In this document: piece after piece, positions 18,228 to 26,811 of the stretch
How the letters are laid out: each line of letters begins with the position of its first letter
Numbering within the stretch: the stretch's first letter is position 1
Program-made: the position numbers and the translations under genes
Source of the DNA: Phycisphaerae bacterium
Lineage (GTDB): Bacteria > Planctomycetota > Phycisphaerae > Phycisphaerales > SM1A02
Reading direction: 5' to 3'
Assembly: GCA_002862305.1 (NCBI GenBank)
Contig: PKCS01000096.1
Location: 1-44,257, forward strand
DNA: 44,257 nucleotides
Notes under the pieces: generated by a model
Seen by the model: the letters and a program-made list of their open reading frames with translations, nothing else
Told to the model about the DNA's origin: nothing
Databases searched by the model: none

Positions 18228-19529
18228 TCACTTCTGGCCGGAGACGCTCTCGATCATCGAGACCAGGGGCAGGAACAGCGCGAGCACGATGGTCCCGACG
18301 ATGCCGCCGAGGATCACCACCATGAACGGTTCGAGCAGGCTGAGCAGCGACTGCACCGCCACGTCGACCTCCTCGTCGTAGTTGTCGGCGATCTTCATGA
18401 GCATCACGTCGAGGTCGCCGGTCTCCTCGCCGACCTGGATCATGTTCACCACGATCGCATCGCACACCTTGGAGTCGCGCAGCGGGTCCGCGAAGGTCTC
18501 GCCCTCCCGGATCGAGTCGTGGACGTTGCCGAGCGCTCGCTCGAAGACCCAGTTGCCCGAGGTCTCCTTGGTGATGGTGATCGCCTCCAGGATCGGGACC
18601 CCGGCCGCGATCAGGGTGCCGAGGGTCCGGGTGAACCGGGCGACCGCGGTCTTCTTGATCAGCTGGCCGACCACCGGGATCTTCAGGAACATCCAGTCGG
18701 TGGCGGCCCGGCCCGCGCGGGGGATCCGGATGAGCTTGTAGAGGCCGAAGAGGATCACCGGCGAGAACACCACCCAGATCGCGCCGGGGATGTCCTGGCC
18801 CTCCTGCTGCCCGGCGATCCAGCGACTGGCGTCGATCAGCCAGAGGGTGAGCCCCGGGAGCTTGACGTCGAAGTCGTTGAAGATCTCCTGGAACTTCGGG
18901 ATCACGAAGTACATGATGCCGGTCACGATCAGGACCGCGATGGTGATGACCACCGAGGGATAGATCAGCGCACCCTTGATCCGTCGACGCAGCCGCTGCC
19001 CCTTCTCCATGAACTCCGCGAGTCGCTGGAGGATGATGTCCAGGACGCCGCCGATCTCGCCCGCGGCCACCATCTTGCAGTAGAGGCGGTCGAAGGCCCT
19101 GGGATACTTGGTCATCGCGTCGGAGAGCGTGGTGCCCTGCTCGACCTCCTCGGAGACCCCCTTGAGGATGCGCTTGAAGCGCCCCCCCTTCTGCTGGCTC
19201 TCGAGGATCTGGAGGGAGCGCAGGAGGGGCAGGCCCGCGTCCTGCAGCGTGGAGAGCTGGCGGGTGAAGAGCGTCATCTTCTTGAGCGAGACCCCGCCGA
19301 TCGGAAGGTCCAGGCTGATGCCGCGTCCCTTCTTCTTCTTCTTCTTGCCGCTGCCGTCGTCCGCCTTCTTGCCACGACCCTTCACCTTCTGCTCGCGGAT
19401 CGTCCCCTGCATGGGGAAGAGCCCCTTCTCGCGGATCCGCTTGCCGGCCTCCTTCTCGGAGCCGGCCTCGATCGTGTCGCTCTGTTCCTTGCCGGTGGCG
19501 TCCACGGCCTTGTACTGGTAGATGGGCAT
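18228..19529 (-). CDS. gspF: GspF/PilC-type inner-membrane platform protein
   Basis: A 433-residue polytopic protein that anchors the cytoplasmic ATPase and organises pseudopilin assembly. It opens MPIYQYKAVDATGKE, the standard GspF/PilC start. Two T2SSF repeats follow: LFTRQLSTLQDAGLPLLRSL (from about 93) and ARFTRTLGTLIAAGVPILEA (from about 290). There are three hydrophobic segments, two flanking the centre and one at the C terminus (VVILGGIVGTIVLALFLPLV). Between the N-terminal portion and the first repeat is a short linker with six consecutive lysines, encoded by a TTC-repeat on the + strand near 19328-19350. It is the only GspF in the window, although three PilB/PilT/GspE ATPases are present. 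Confidence 0.95.
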   Translation of the reverse strand: MPIYQYKAVDATGKEQSDTIEAGSEKEAGKRIREKGLFPMQGTIREQKVKGRGKKADDGSGKKKKKKGRGISLDLPIGGVSLKKMTLFTRQLSTLQDAGLPLLRSLQILESQQKGGRFKRILKGVSEEVEQGTTLSDAMTKYPRAFDRLYCKMVAAGEIGGVLDIILQRLAEFMEKGQRLRRRIKGALIYPSVVITIAVLIVTGIMYFVIPKFQEIFNDFDVKLPGLTLWLIDASRWIAGQQEGQDIPGAIWVVFSPVILFGLYKLIRIPRAGRAATDWMFLKIPVVGQLIKKTAVARFTRTLGTLIAAGVPILEAITITKETSGNWVFERALGNVHDSIREGETFADPLRDSKVCDAIVVNMIQVGEETGDLDVMLMKIADNYDEEVDVAVQSLLSLLEPFMVVILGGIVGTIVLALFLPLVSMIESVSGQK

Positions 19530-19594
19530 TCGATGGATCCCTGGGTTGGGGGGTGCGTGGTGTGGTGGTGAGGAGCCCGCCGCGGCGCGGTGGG

Positions 19595-21313
19595 TCATTC
19601 GTCGACGATCGTCTCCCGGACCACCTCGTCGATGGTGGTCTGTCCTTCGTAGAGTGCCATCAGGCCGCTCTCGCGCAGGGTCCGCATGCCGAGGTTGCGG
19701 GCCTCGGCCCGGAGGGCCGCGGTGGAGGCCTGGGTGATGATGAGGTCCCGCATCTCGTCGTTCATCGACATGATCTCGAAGAGGGCCATCCGGCCCTTGT
19801 AGCCGCCGTGGCACTTGTCGCAGCCGCGTCCCCGGTAGAGGGTGCGGCCCTCGATGTCCTCCGGCTTGAGCTGGAGCTCCATGAGCTGCTCGAGGGTGGG
19901 CTCGAACTCCTCCCGGCACGCGGGGCAGATCCGGCGGACCAGGCGCTGGGCGACGATCGCCTCGATGGTGGCGGTGAGCAGGAAGCTCTCCACCCCGAGG
20001 TCGGTCAGACGCAGCACGGTGCTGGGGGCGTCGTTGGTGTGCAGCGTCGCGAAGACCAGGTGGCCGGTGAGGGAGGCCTGGATCGCGATCTGGGCGGTCT
20101 CGAGGTCGCGGATCTCGCCGACGAGGATCACGTCGGGATCCTGTCGCAGGAAGGAACGCAGGAGCGCGGCGAAGGTGAGGTCCTGCTCGGTGTTCACCTG
20201 GCACTGGATCAGCCCGTCGATGTCGTACTCGACCGGGTTCTCCGCGGTGAGGATCTTGGTCTCGGAGTCGTTGAGCGCGGTCAGCGCGGCGTACAGGGTC
20301 GTGGTCTTGCCGCTGCCGGTGGGCCCGGTCACGATCACGATGCCGTTGGGCTTGCGGATGATCGTGTCCACCTCGGCCCGGTCCTCGTCCCGGAGCCCGA
20401 TGTTGTCGATGTCCAGGCTCACCACCTCCCGGTCGAGGATACGCAGCACCGCGGACTCGCCGAACATCGTGGGCAGGATGGAGACACGGAGGTCGCGGCC
20501 CATCATCTCGATGCGGCCGTCCTGGGGGAGTCGTCGTTCGGCGATGTCGAGGTTCGCCATGACCTTGACGCGACTGATGATCGCCATCGCGAGGTGCTTT
20601 CGCACCGGGGCCATCTCGTAGAGCACCCCGTCGATCCTCTGGCGGATGCGCAGCTGGTCCTCGAAGGGCTCGAAGTGGATGTCCGAGGCCTGTTCCTGGA
20701 TCCCGATCCGGAGCACGAGGTCCAGCAGCTCGATGATCTGGTTGTCCGCGGCCGCCTCCTCGATCACCCCGAGGTCGATCGACTCCCCCCGGGAGGAGAG
20801 GGCCCCGAGCGCGTTGGAGTCCTCGGCCTTGGCCAGCACCTGGCCGAGGTCGGTGGCGCCGGAGAAGTGCTCCTTGATGAGCCCGTCGACCTGCTCGGCC
20901 GGCGCGACCACCGCCTGCACCTTGAAGTCCATGAGCTGGGAGAGGTCATCGATCGCTCGATAGTTGTCGGGACTCTTCATCGCGATCAGGATGCGTCGCG
21001 ACTGGGGCTCGTACTTCAGGGGCACCACCCCGTAGGCACGCACGGTCTCGGGGGGGATCGCCGCGAGCACGTCCTCCTCGATGGTGCGGCCCTCGAGGTT
21101 GACCATCTGGAAGCCGCGTTGCAGGGACAACGCCTCGGTGACCTGCATCGACGTGCAATGGCCGAGCTCGACCAGGAGCTCGCCCACCCGGCCCTTCTTC
21201 TCCTTCTGGAGGTGCAGGGCCTCGTAGACCTGTTCACGGCTGCAGCGACCGAGACGCCGGAGGATCCGACCGAGCCGCTCGCCCTTGAACACCTTGGGAT
21301 CGATCTTCGCCAT
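19595..21313 (-). CDS. gspE: GspE/PilB-family secretion ATPase (operon with gspF and pseudopilins)
   Basis: A 572-residue cytoplasmic hexameric ATPase driving pseudopilus assembly. It has an N-terminal MshEN/T2SSE-N-type region (GRLGRILRRLGRC..., GELLVELG), the ASDIHFEP motif, Walker A GPTGSGKT (330-337), the Asp box ILVGEIRDLET, and the His box GHLVFATLHTND. A zinc tetracysteine follows: CPAC...CDKC in the C-terminal domain. I start it at 21313 (MAKIDPKVFK) rather than the in-frame ATG 114 bases upstream, because homologous starts are short and the extra 38 residues are low-complexity Arg/Pro sequence. A 65-bp gap separates it from gspF. Its promoter must lie in the long gap 21314-21835. Confidence 0.95.
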   Translation of the reverse strand: MAKIDPKVFKGERLGRILRRLGRCSREQVYEALHLQKEKKGRVGELLVELGHCTSMQVTEALSLQRGFQMVNLEGRTIEEDVLAAIPPETVRAYGVVPLKYEPQSRRILIAMKSPDNYRAIDDLSQLMDFKVQAVVAPAEQVDGLIKEHFSGATDLGQVLAKAEDSNALGALSSRGESIDLGVIEEAAADNQIIELLDLVLRIGIQEQASDIHFEPFEDQLRIRQRIDGVLYEMAPVRKHLAMAIISRVKVMANLDIAERRLPQDGRIEMMGRDLRVSILPTMFGESAVLRILDREVVSLDIDNIGLRDEDRAEVDTIIRKPNGIVIVTGPTGSGKTTTLYAALTALNDSETKILTAENPVEYDIDGLIQCQVNTEQDLTFAALLRSFLRQDPDVILVGEIRDLETAQIAIQASLTGHLVFATLHTNDAPSTVLRLTDLGVESFLLTATIEAIVAQRLVRRICPACREEFEPTLEQLMELQLKPEDIEGRTLYRGRGCDKCHGGYKGRMALFEIMSMNDEMRDLIITQASTAALRAEARNLGMRTLRESGLMALYEGQTTIDEVVRETIVDE

Positions 21314-21835
21314 CGTGACCTGCCTGACCCGGTGCGGGTGGAAAGGGATTCGGGAACTGACGGGTCGCGCCCCGCGCCGGGGAGGACGAACCGGACTCGC
21401 CGGCGGGACGGCCGACCACTGCTTCATGATCAGCGGTCACTCAGGGCTTGGCAAGTCCCAGAACCGGGGTTTGGATTGCGACATCTGGACTTTTGAACGC
21501 TCTACGGGTCGCGAACGTCATCTGTACGGAACCGACGCGCCATTGTCCGCACCCAATCTCGAAGTTTGCCCGCAATTGACCCCCGCCAGGAGGGCGTGAA
21601 GCGGTTCGAGCTCATTGTGACAGCTGGATTGTGTTACGACTTCCAGGCACTGAACGGGCTGGAATCGATTCGTAGCCCGGGCCAGATGCCGTGGTTGGCG
21701 GGATATTCAACCGTCCTGAGGGATCCAGAGCGGAGATCTTGTCGCAATGGAGTCATTCAGGGCCACATCACGCCACGCCCCGTCAGGGGCCCGGAGCCAC
21801 GTTGCTCTGGAATGACTGGGCGGGGCGCTGGTCGA
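21314..21835. other. 522-bp gene-free region between pilT and gspE
   Basis: No convincing gene here on either strand. It is visibly less GC-rich than its surroundings between about 21440 and 21760. It must hold the promoter and leader of the gspE operon (minus strand), but I could not pick a clear -35/-10 pair. Just after the pilT stop it carries the stem structure listed separately (21751-21817). Confidence 0.6.
21751..21817 (-). terminator. Candidate structured terminator downstream of pilT
   Basis: Starting 19 bases after the pilT stop on the minus strand, an 8-bp outer inverted repeat (AGTCATTC 21751-21758 with GAATGACT 21810-21817) encloses a GC hairpin, GCCCC-loop-GGGGC (21777-21790). 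There is no T-run, so if it terminates it would be by pausing or Rho. It could also be a structured RNA leader element upstream of gspE. Confidence 0.35.
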
Positions 21836-22957
21836 TCAGCCCTCGTCGCCTTCGGCTTCGCCGTCGAGCTCCGCCCGCCCCACCGAGCCACCAAGCTTGT
21901 GGACCTTGGCAGTGAGGCCGGATGGATCACGACACTTGTCGATCATCTCCTCGGCGGAGATCATCCCGCGCGAGAAGAGCGACCAGAGGTGGTCGTCGAG
22001 CAACTGCATGCCGAACTTCTTCCCGGTCTGGATCGCGGAGTCGATCCGGAAGGTCTTCGCCTCGCGGATGAGGTTCGCGATCGCGGGGGTGACCACCAGG
22101 AACTCGTAGCCCGCGACCCGCCCCGGCTTGTCGACCCGGGCCAGCAGCACCTGGCTGAGGACCGCGATGAGGCTGGTGGACAGCTGGACGCGGATCTGCT
22201 CCTGCTGGTCGACGGGGAACGCGTCGATCACGCGGTTGATGGTGCCGGCGGCCCCGGTGGTGTGCAGGGTGGCGAAGACCAGGTGGCCGGTCTCAGCGGC
22301 CCGGATCGCCGCCTCGATCGTCTCCAGGTCGCGCATCTCGCCCACCAGGATCACGTCGGGGTCGGCACGGAGCGCGCGGCGAAGCGCCTCGGCGAAGCTC
22401 TCCACGTCGATGCCCAGTTCCCGCTGGTTGATGATCGACTGCTTGTGATCGTGGTAGTACTCGATCGGGTCCTCGACCGTGATGATGTGGTGGTCGTGGT
22501 TGATGTTGATGTGGTCGACCATGGTGGCGAGCGAGGTGGTCTTCCCCGAACCGGTGGGCCCGGTCACGATGAAGAGCCCCCGGGGCCGCCGGATCAGCTC
22601 CCGGCAGATCTCGGGCAGGCCGATCTGGTCGAAGGTCAGCAGGCGGTTGGGGATCAGCCTGAGGACCATCGCGATGTCGCCGCGCTGCTTGAACACCGCG
22701 ACGCGGAAACGGGCCTTCTCGCCGTAGGCGAACCCGAAGTCGGTGGACCCCCCCTCCTGCAGTTCCTGCTGGTTCTTCTCGGGGGTGACCGCCTTCATCA
22801 GGACGGTCATGTCCTCGTTGTCGAGCACCTTGGTCTCCAGGGTGCGGAGTCGCCCGTTGAGGCGCACCGTCGGCTGCCGGCCGGTGGTCAGGTGGAGGTC
22901 GGAGGCATCCTCGCGCACCACGGTCTCCAGTAGACGGTCGATCTGCATGGTTGACAT
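21836..22957 (-). CDS. pilT: PilT-type twitching/retraction ATPase
   Basis: A 373-residue ATPase of the PilT family, which depolymerises type IV pili at the inner membrane. Seen are the ASDLHL motif (18-23), Walker A GPTGSGKT (133-140), the Asp box HHIITVEDPIEY, Walker B ILVGEMRDLET, and the PilT hallmark AIRAAETGHLV then LHTTGAAGTINRVIDAFP. It lacks the CxxC zinc pairs of PilB/GspE, as expected. AGAAGGAG lies about ten bases before the ATG. It follows the PilB-like gene by 36 bp and is probably co-transcribed with it. Its presence argues for a retractable pilus as well as, or instead of, a secretion-only pseudopilus. Confidence 0.96.
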   Translation of the reverse strand: MSTMQIDRLLETVVREDASDLHLTTGRQPTVRLNGRLRTLETKVLDNEDMTVLMKAVTPEKNQQELQEGGSTDFGFAYGEKARFRVAVFKQRGDIAMVLRLIPNRLLTFDQIGLPEICRELIRRPRGLFIVTGPTGSGKTTSLATMVDHININHDHHIITVEDPIEYYHDHKQSIINQRELGIDVESFAEALRRALRADPDVILVGEMRDLETIEAAIRAAETGHLVFATLHTTGAAGTINRVIDAFPVDQQEQIRVQLSTSLIAVLSQVLLARVDKPGRVAGYEFLVVTPAIANLIREAKTFRIDSAIQTGKKFGMQLLDDHLWSLFSRGMISAEEMIDKCRDPSGLTAKVHKLGGSVGRAELDGEAEGDEG

Positions 22958-22993
22958 TGTTCGGCGGCTCCTTCTCTCGGTCGGTGCGGGGCG

Positions 22994-24757
22994 TCAGGAA
23001 ATCTCGTTGGGGTTGAAGCCCTCGATCTGCGCGAATCGAGCGACCTCGTCGGGGGTGGTGTCGCCACGGAGGATCTTGACCTTGCCGTCCTCCAGCAGGC
23101 TGCGCATGCCGCCCCGGATGGCGGCTTCCCGGATCTTGGAGATCTGGGCGCGCTCGAAGGCGAGCTCGCGGACCTCGGCGTTCATCCGCATCAGCTCGAA
23201 GATCGCCTTCCGGCCCCGGTAGCCGGTGCCGCTGCAGTTGGGGCAGCCGTGGGCCTGGCGGATGTTCCCCGCCGCGACGTCCTCGGGGCTGATGTTCACC
23301 AGGTTGAGCAGCTTGCTGTCGGGATTCTCGTCCGGCTTGGCGCACTTCGGGCACAGCATCCGGATCAGGCGCTGCGCCATGATCGCCTGGATCGAGCTGG
23401 CCACGAGGAACGGCTTCACCCCGATGTCGATCAACCGGGTGATCGCGGAGGGGGCGTCGTTGGTGTGCAGGGTCGAGAAGACCAGGTGACCGGTCAGGGA
23501 GGCCTGGATCGCGATGTCCGCGACCTCGCGGTCCCGGATCTCGCCGATCAGGATCACGTTCGGGGCCTGGCGGAGCATCGCCCGGAGGATCGCGGTGAAG
23601 TTCAGGCCGATCGACTCGCGGACCTGCACCTGGTTGATCCCGGTGAAGTTGTATTCCACGGGATCCTCGGCGGTGATGATCTTGCGGTTCGGGGTGTTGA
23701 GGGTGTCCAGCGCGGAGTACAGGGTGGTGGTCTTGCCGCTGCCGGTGGGCCCGGTGACCAGGAAGATCCCGTTGGGACGCTGGATGATCCGCTCGAAGGT
23801 CTTGAGGTTGTCCGGCTCGAAGCCGAGGTTCACCAGCCCGATCCGGACCGCGTCCGGTCGCAGGACTCGCAGCACCACGCTCTCGCCGTGGTAGGCCGGG
23901 CAGAAGCTCACGCGGAAGTCGATGTCGACCGGCTCCCCGCCGGACTCCTCCGCGATCGGCATCTTGATGCGGCCGTCCTGGGGGATCCGGCGCTCCGCGA
24001 CGTTCACGCCGGCCATCAGCTTGAGGCGGGCGAGCAGCGAGGCCTGGAGGCTCTTGGTGATGTCGTGGCGCTCGTGGCAGACGCCGTCGATCCGGTAGCG
24101 CAGGCGCACCCGGTCCACCATGGGCTCGAAGTGGATGTCGCTCGCCCGGCCGCGGACCGCCTCCTTGATGATCTTGTTCGCGAGGGCCACGATCTTCGAG
24201 TCACCGTCGACGTCGACGTCGACCGAGGCGTCGATGGAGTCGATGGTCTGCTCGCGGTCGACCGAACGGTCGTCGGACTTGTCGATCGTGGAATCCTCGG
24301 CGCTGGACATCCGCTCGATGTTCCCGCCGAGGTCGTCGATGTAGCTCTTGATCTGGCCGCGGGAACCGACCGCCAGCTCGATGTCGCGGCCGAGGCGGAA
24401 GCTCAGGGTGTCGACCAGCCCGAGGTCGGAGGGGTCGTGGACCAGGAGCCGGATCCGGCCGCCGGACTCGCCCAGCGGGAGGACCAGGTGCTTGCGGATG
24501 ATGTCGCCGTCGATGAGCTCGGCGTCGACGCTGGACAGCCCCTCGGTGGAGGCGAGGTCGACGTAGTCGATCCCGTACTGGGTGGCGACGCTCTGCGCGA
24601 TCTGGTTCTCGTCGGCGATCCCCTCCTCGATCAGGACCTCGCCGATCTTCTTGCCGGTGGCGGCTGCGGTCTCGCCCGCGGCATCGATCTGGTCCGGGGT
24701 GGCGACGCCGGCCTCGACCAGGATCTCACCGAGTTTCTTGCGTGCCTTCAGGACCAA
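22994..24757 (-). CDS. pilB: PilB/GspE-family extension ATPase
   Basis: A 587-residue ATPase. The N-terminal MshEN-like domain (LGEILVEAG..., IGEVLIEEG) is followed by an Asp/Ser-rich linker (about 150-190) that contains a GTCGAC hexanucleotide repeat at the DNA level near 24204-24226. Then come ASDIHFEP, Walker A GPTGSGKT (336-343), ILIGEIRDREV, GHLVFSTLHTND and a zinc tetracysteine CPKC...CPNC. It heads a two-gene unit with pilT, which suggests a type IV pilus extension role, while the other PilB/GspE-type ATPase sits with gspF and the pseudopilins. It diverges from coaB across a 196-bp region with an inverted repeat. Confidence 0.94.
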   Translation of the reverse strand: MVLKARKKLGEILVEAGVATPDQIDAAGETAAATGKKIGEVLIEEGIADENQIAQSVATQYGIDYVDLASTEGLSSVDAELIDGDIIRKHLVLPLGESGGRIRLLVHDPSDLGLVDTLSFRLGRDIELAVGSRGQIKSYIDDLGGNIERMSSAEDSTIDKSDDRSVDREQTIDSIDASVDVDVDGDSKIVALANKIIKEAVRGRASDIHFEPMVDRVRLRYRIDGVCHERHDITKSLQASLLARLKLMAGVNVAERRIPQDGRIKMPIAEESGGEPVDIDFRVSFCPAYHGESVVLRVLRPDAVRIGLVNLGFEPDNLKTFERIIQRPNGIFLVTGPTGSGKTTTLYSALDTLNTPNRKIITAEDPVEYNFTGINQVQVRESIGLNFTAILRAMLRQAPNVILIGEIRDREVADIAIQASLTGHLVFSTLHTNDAPSAITRLIDIGVKPFLVASSIQAIMAQRLIRMLCPKCAKPDENPDSKLLNLVNISPEDVAAGNIRQAHGCPNCSGTGYRGRKAIFELMRMNAEVRELAFERAQISKIREAAIRGGMRSLLEDGKVKILRGDTTPDEVARFAQIEGFNPNEIS

Positions 24758-24825
24758 GTGCTTCTCCGGGGCCGCCCGGAGGCGGCGGCGAAACCCTTCC
24801 TGTGCGGTCGGATTCCGGTTGGTGG

Positions 24826-24852
24826 ACGTCCCAAGGTACCCGCTTGGGACGT
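24826..24852. promoter_or_regulatory. Perfect 10-bp inverted repeat in the pilB/coaB divergent region
   Basis: ACGTCCCAAG (24826-24835) and CTTGGGACGT (24843-24852) are exact inverted repeats separated by seven bases. They are immediately next to TAGTAT/CATACT hexamers (24852-24857) that could act as a -10 on either strand. It lies about 69 bp from the pilB start and 102 bp from coaB. The geometry suits a dimeric regulator's operator; an RNA hairpin in a leader is the alternative. Confidence 0.4.
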
Positions 24853-24953
24853 AGTATGGAAGTCCCCGAAACGATCATCGGTGAACAAGCGGGTCGCCGT
24901 CGAGGCACCCCGCGACCGCAACGACCTGATAACCGCCCGCCAACGAGAGAGCC

Positions 24954-25610
24954 ATGAGCGTCGCGCCCCGAATCCTGATCACCGCCGGCCCGACCCACGA
25001 ACCGATCGACGAGGTTCGATTCCTGGGGAATCGTTCATCGGGACGACTGGGGATCTCGCTGGCCCGGGCCGCGGCGAGCCGGGGATGCCGGACCACGTTG
25101 CTGCTGGGGCCGACCGCGCTCGCACCCGATGATTCGGAGCTCGCGGTGCTCCGGTTCCAGTCATGCGCCGACCTGCAGGAGCTTCTGCACCAGCAGTGGC
25201 CCGGTCATGACGTCCTCTACATGGCCGCGGCGGTCGCCGACTACCGTCCGCGCGAGGTGCTTCGGGGCGGGAAGCTGCGGCGGAGGCCGGGCGAGCTCTC
25301 CCTGGACCTGGTCGCGACGCCCGACCTCCTCGCGGAGCTCGCGGACCACAGCCGACCCGACCAGCTGCGGATCGGCTGGGCACTCGAGCCGAGGGAGGGC
25401 CTGCTGGAGAGCGCACGCACGAAGCTCGAGCGGAAGCGGCTGGACGCGATCGTGGCGAATCCCCTCGAGACGCTCGACGCCGACGGGATCGAACCGCTGC
25501 TGGTGCTTCCCGACGGCGCGGTCCGGACCCCCGGGGCCGGGACCCTTCCCAAGGCCGAATTCGCCGGATGGTTGCTCGATACCACCCTTGGGATGCTCGT
25601 GGACGGATGA
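24954..25610 (+). CDS. coaB: Standalone phosphopantothenate-cysteine ligase (CoaB domain)
   Basis: A 218-residue protein corresponding to the CoaB half of CoaBC/Dfp, which joins 4'-phosphopantothenate to cysteine in coenzyme A synthesis. Visible are the nucleotide-binding start ILITAGPTHEPIDEVRFLGNR with SSGRLG (about 7-33), the AAVADYRP motif near 93, a Lys-rich stretch after it (GGKLRRR), IGWALEP where E. coli has a GFALET-like motif, and the IVANPL loop. There is no N-terminal flavoprotein CoaC decarboxylase, whose genes are often fused to coaB. A purine-rich GAGAGAG lies just before the ATG at 24954. The neighbouring downstream gene is the 6PGDH gene on the same strand, 90 bp away with its own promoter-like hexamer. 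Confidence 0.88.
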   Translation: MSVAPRILITAGPTHEPIDEVRFLGNRSSGRLGISLARAAASRGCRTTLLLGPTALAPDDSELAVLRFQSCADLQELLHQQWPGHDVLYMAAAVADYRPREVLRGGKLRRRPGELSLDLVATPDLLAELADHSRPDQLRIGWALEPREGLLESARTKLERKRLDAIVANPLETLDADGIEPLLVLPDGAVRTPGAGTLPKAEFAGWLLDTTLGMLVDG

Positions 25611-25636
25611 ACCCGGCACCCCGGACGGGGGTTGGG

Positions 25637-25642
25637 TATAGT
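25637..25642 (+). promoter_or_regulatory. Candidate -10 (TATAGT) for the 6-phosphogluconate dehydrogenase gene
   Basis: TATAGT, five of six consensus, stands out in a GC-rich 90-bp intergenic stretch, 58 bp before the ATG at 25701. A TTGGG run precedes it directly; no good -35 is seen at normal spacing. Confidence 0.4.
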
Positions 25643-25700
25643 CGCGGGCCCCCGCTCGCGGAGCGGGACCACACCACACTCTCACGCGAGGGACTCAGCG

Positions 25701-26726
25701 ATGCAGCTTGGAATGATCGGACTCGGGCGCATGGGCGCGAACATGGTTCGCCGGCTCATGAAGGACGGACACGAATGCGTCGTCTTCGACGTGAATCAGG
25801 ATGCGGTCAAGGAGCTCGAGGGCGAGGGTGCGATCGGGGCCGCGACCATCGAGGAACTGTGCTCGAAGCTGTCCGCGCCGCGCAACGTCTGGATGATGGT
25901 GCCGGCGGCGCTGGTGGACGGCGTCATCGAGCAGGTGGTCCCCCACCTCTCGGCCGACGACACCCTGATCGACGGGGGCAATTCCTACTACAAGGACGAC
26001 CTGCGACGGTCCAAGGAACTCCGCACCAAGGACATCCACTACCTCGACGTGGGCGTCTCCGGCGGGGTCTGGGGGCTCGAGCGTGGCTACTGCCACATGA
26101 TCGGCGGTGACGATTCGGCGGTGGAGCGCATGAAGTCGATCTTCGTGTCCCTCGCGCCGGGCGTGGACTGCGCGCCCCGCACCCCCCACTACGCGGAGAA
26201 CGCGAAGGGTGCCGCCAAGGACGCGGAACTCGGGTTCCTCCACTGCGGTCCCTGCGGGGCGGGGCACTTCGTCAAGATGGTGCACAACGGGATCGAGTAC
26301 GGCGTGATGGCGGCCTACGCCGAGGGGCTGAACATCCTCAAGCACGCCAACATCGGGAAGACCAAGCGCGAGGAGGACGCGGAGACCACTCCGCTCAGGA
26401 ACCCCGAGGAGTACATGTACGACATCGACTGCGGCGCGGTGGCCGAGATGTGGAGGCGCGGCAGCGTGATCGGGTCGTGGCTGCTGGACCTCACCGCGTC
26501 CGCCCTGGCCGAGAACCCCGACCTCTCGAACTTCCACGGCCGGGTGAGCGACTCCGGCGAGGGTCGCTGGACCAACCTCGCGGCGATCGACATCGGCGTC
26601 CCCGCCCACGTCCTGAGCGCGGCGCTCTACGAGCGCTTCGAATCCCGGGGCGAGGCCGACTTCGCGAACAAGCTGCTCAGCGCGATGCGGTTCGAGTTCG
26701 GCGGCCACCTCGAGAAGAGCTCCTGA
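25701..26726 (+). CDS. gnd: 6-phosphogluconate dehydrogenase (decarboxylating), short form
   Basis: A 341-residue oxidoreductase converting 6-phosphogluconate to ribulose 5-phosphate and CO2. It shows the N-terminal Rossmann motif GLGRMGANM (7-15), GGNSYYKD, the substrate motif DVGVSGGVWGLERGY, and GHFVKMVHNGIEYG with the catalytic Lys and the following Asn. It belongs to the short, often NAD-preferring branch (about 300-340 residues) rather than the approximately 470-residue Gnd. The start at 25701 has GAGGG 11-15 bases upstream; in-frame codons further upstream encode unrelated Arg/Ser-rich sequence. It ends in a strong intrinsic terminator, so it is probably a single-gene unit. Confidence 0.95.
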   Translation: MQLGMIGLGRMGANMVRRLMKDGHECVVFDVNQDAVKELEGEGAIGAATIEELCSKLSAPRNVWMMVPAALVDGVIEQVVPHLSADDTLIDGGNSYYKDDLRRSKELRTKDIHYLDVGVSGGVWGLERGYCHMIGGDDSAVERMKSIFVSLAPGVDCAPRTPHYAENAKGAAKDAELGFLHCGPCGAGHFVKMVHNGIEYGVMAAYAEGLNILKHANIGKTKREEDAETTPLRNPEEYMYDIDCGAVAEMWRRGSVIGSWLLDLTASALAENPDLSNFHGRVSDSGEGRWTNLAAIDIGVPAHVLSAALYERFESRGEADFANKLLSAMRFEFGGHLEKSS

Positions 26727-26753
26727 ACCACCGGACGGGCTCCGGGAACCACC

Positions 26754-26789
26754 ACTCACCGCACGCCCGGGCAGCGTGCGGTGAGTTTT
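26754..26789 (+). terminator. Rho-independent terminator after gnd
   Basis: A perfect 13-bp stem (26754-26766 with 26774-26786), 7-base loop and TTTT at 26786-26789. It starts 28 bases after the gnd stop. This is the clearest intrinsic terminator in the window. Confidence 0.9.
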
Positions 26790-26791
26790 CG

Positions 26792-26797
26792 TACAGT
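26792..26797 (+). promoter_or_regulatory. Candidate -10 (TACAGT) for tRNA-Leu
   Basis: TACAGT lies 15 bases before the mature tRNA 5' end and directly after the gnd terminator, so it is well placed for a short-leader tRNA promoter. The -35 would overlap the terminator stem and is not recognisable. Confidence 0.35.
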
Positions 26798-26811
26798 CAT
26801 GCCCACCACCG

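Noticed and set aside
21566-22933. A 455-codon + strand frame over the gap and pilT
   Set aside because: The part over pilT is a shadow, and the part in the gap has no homology or ribosome-binding site.
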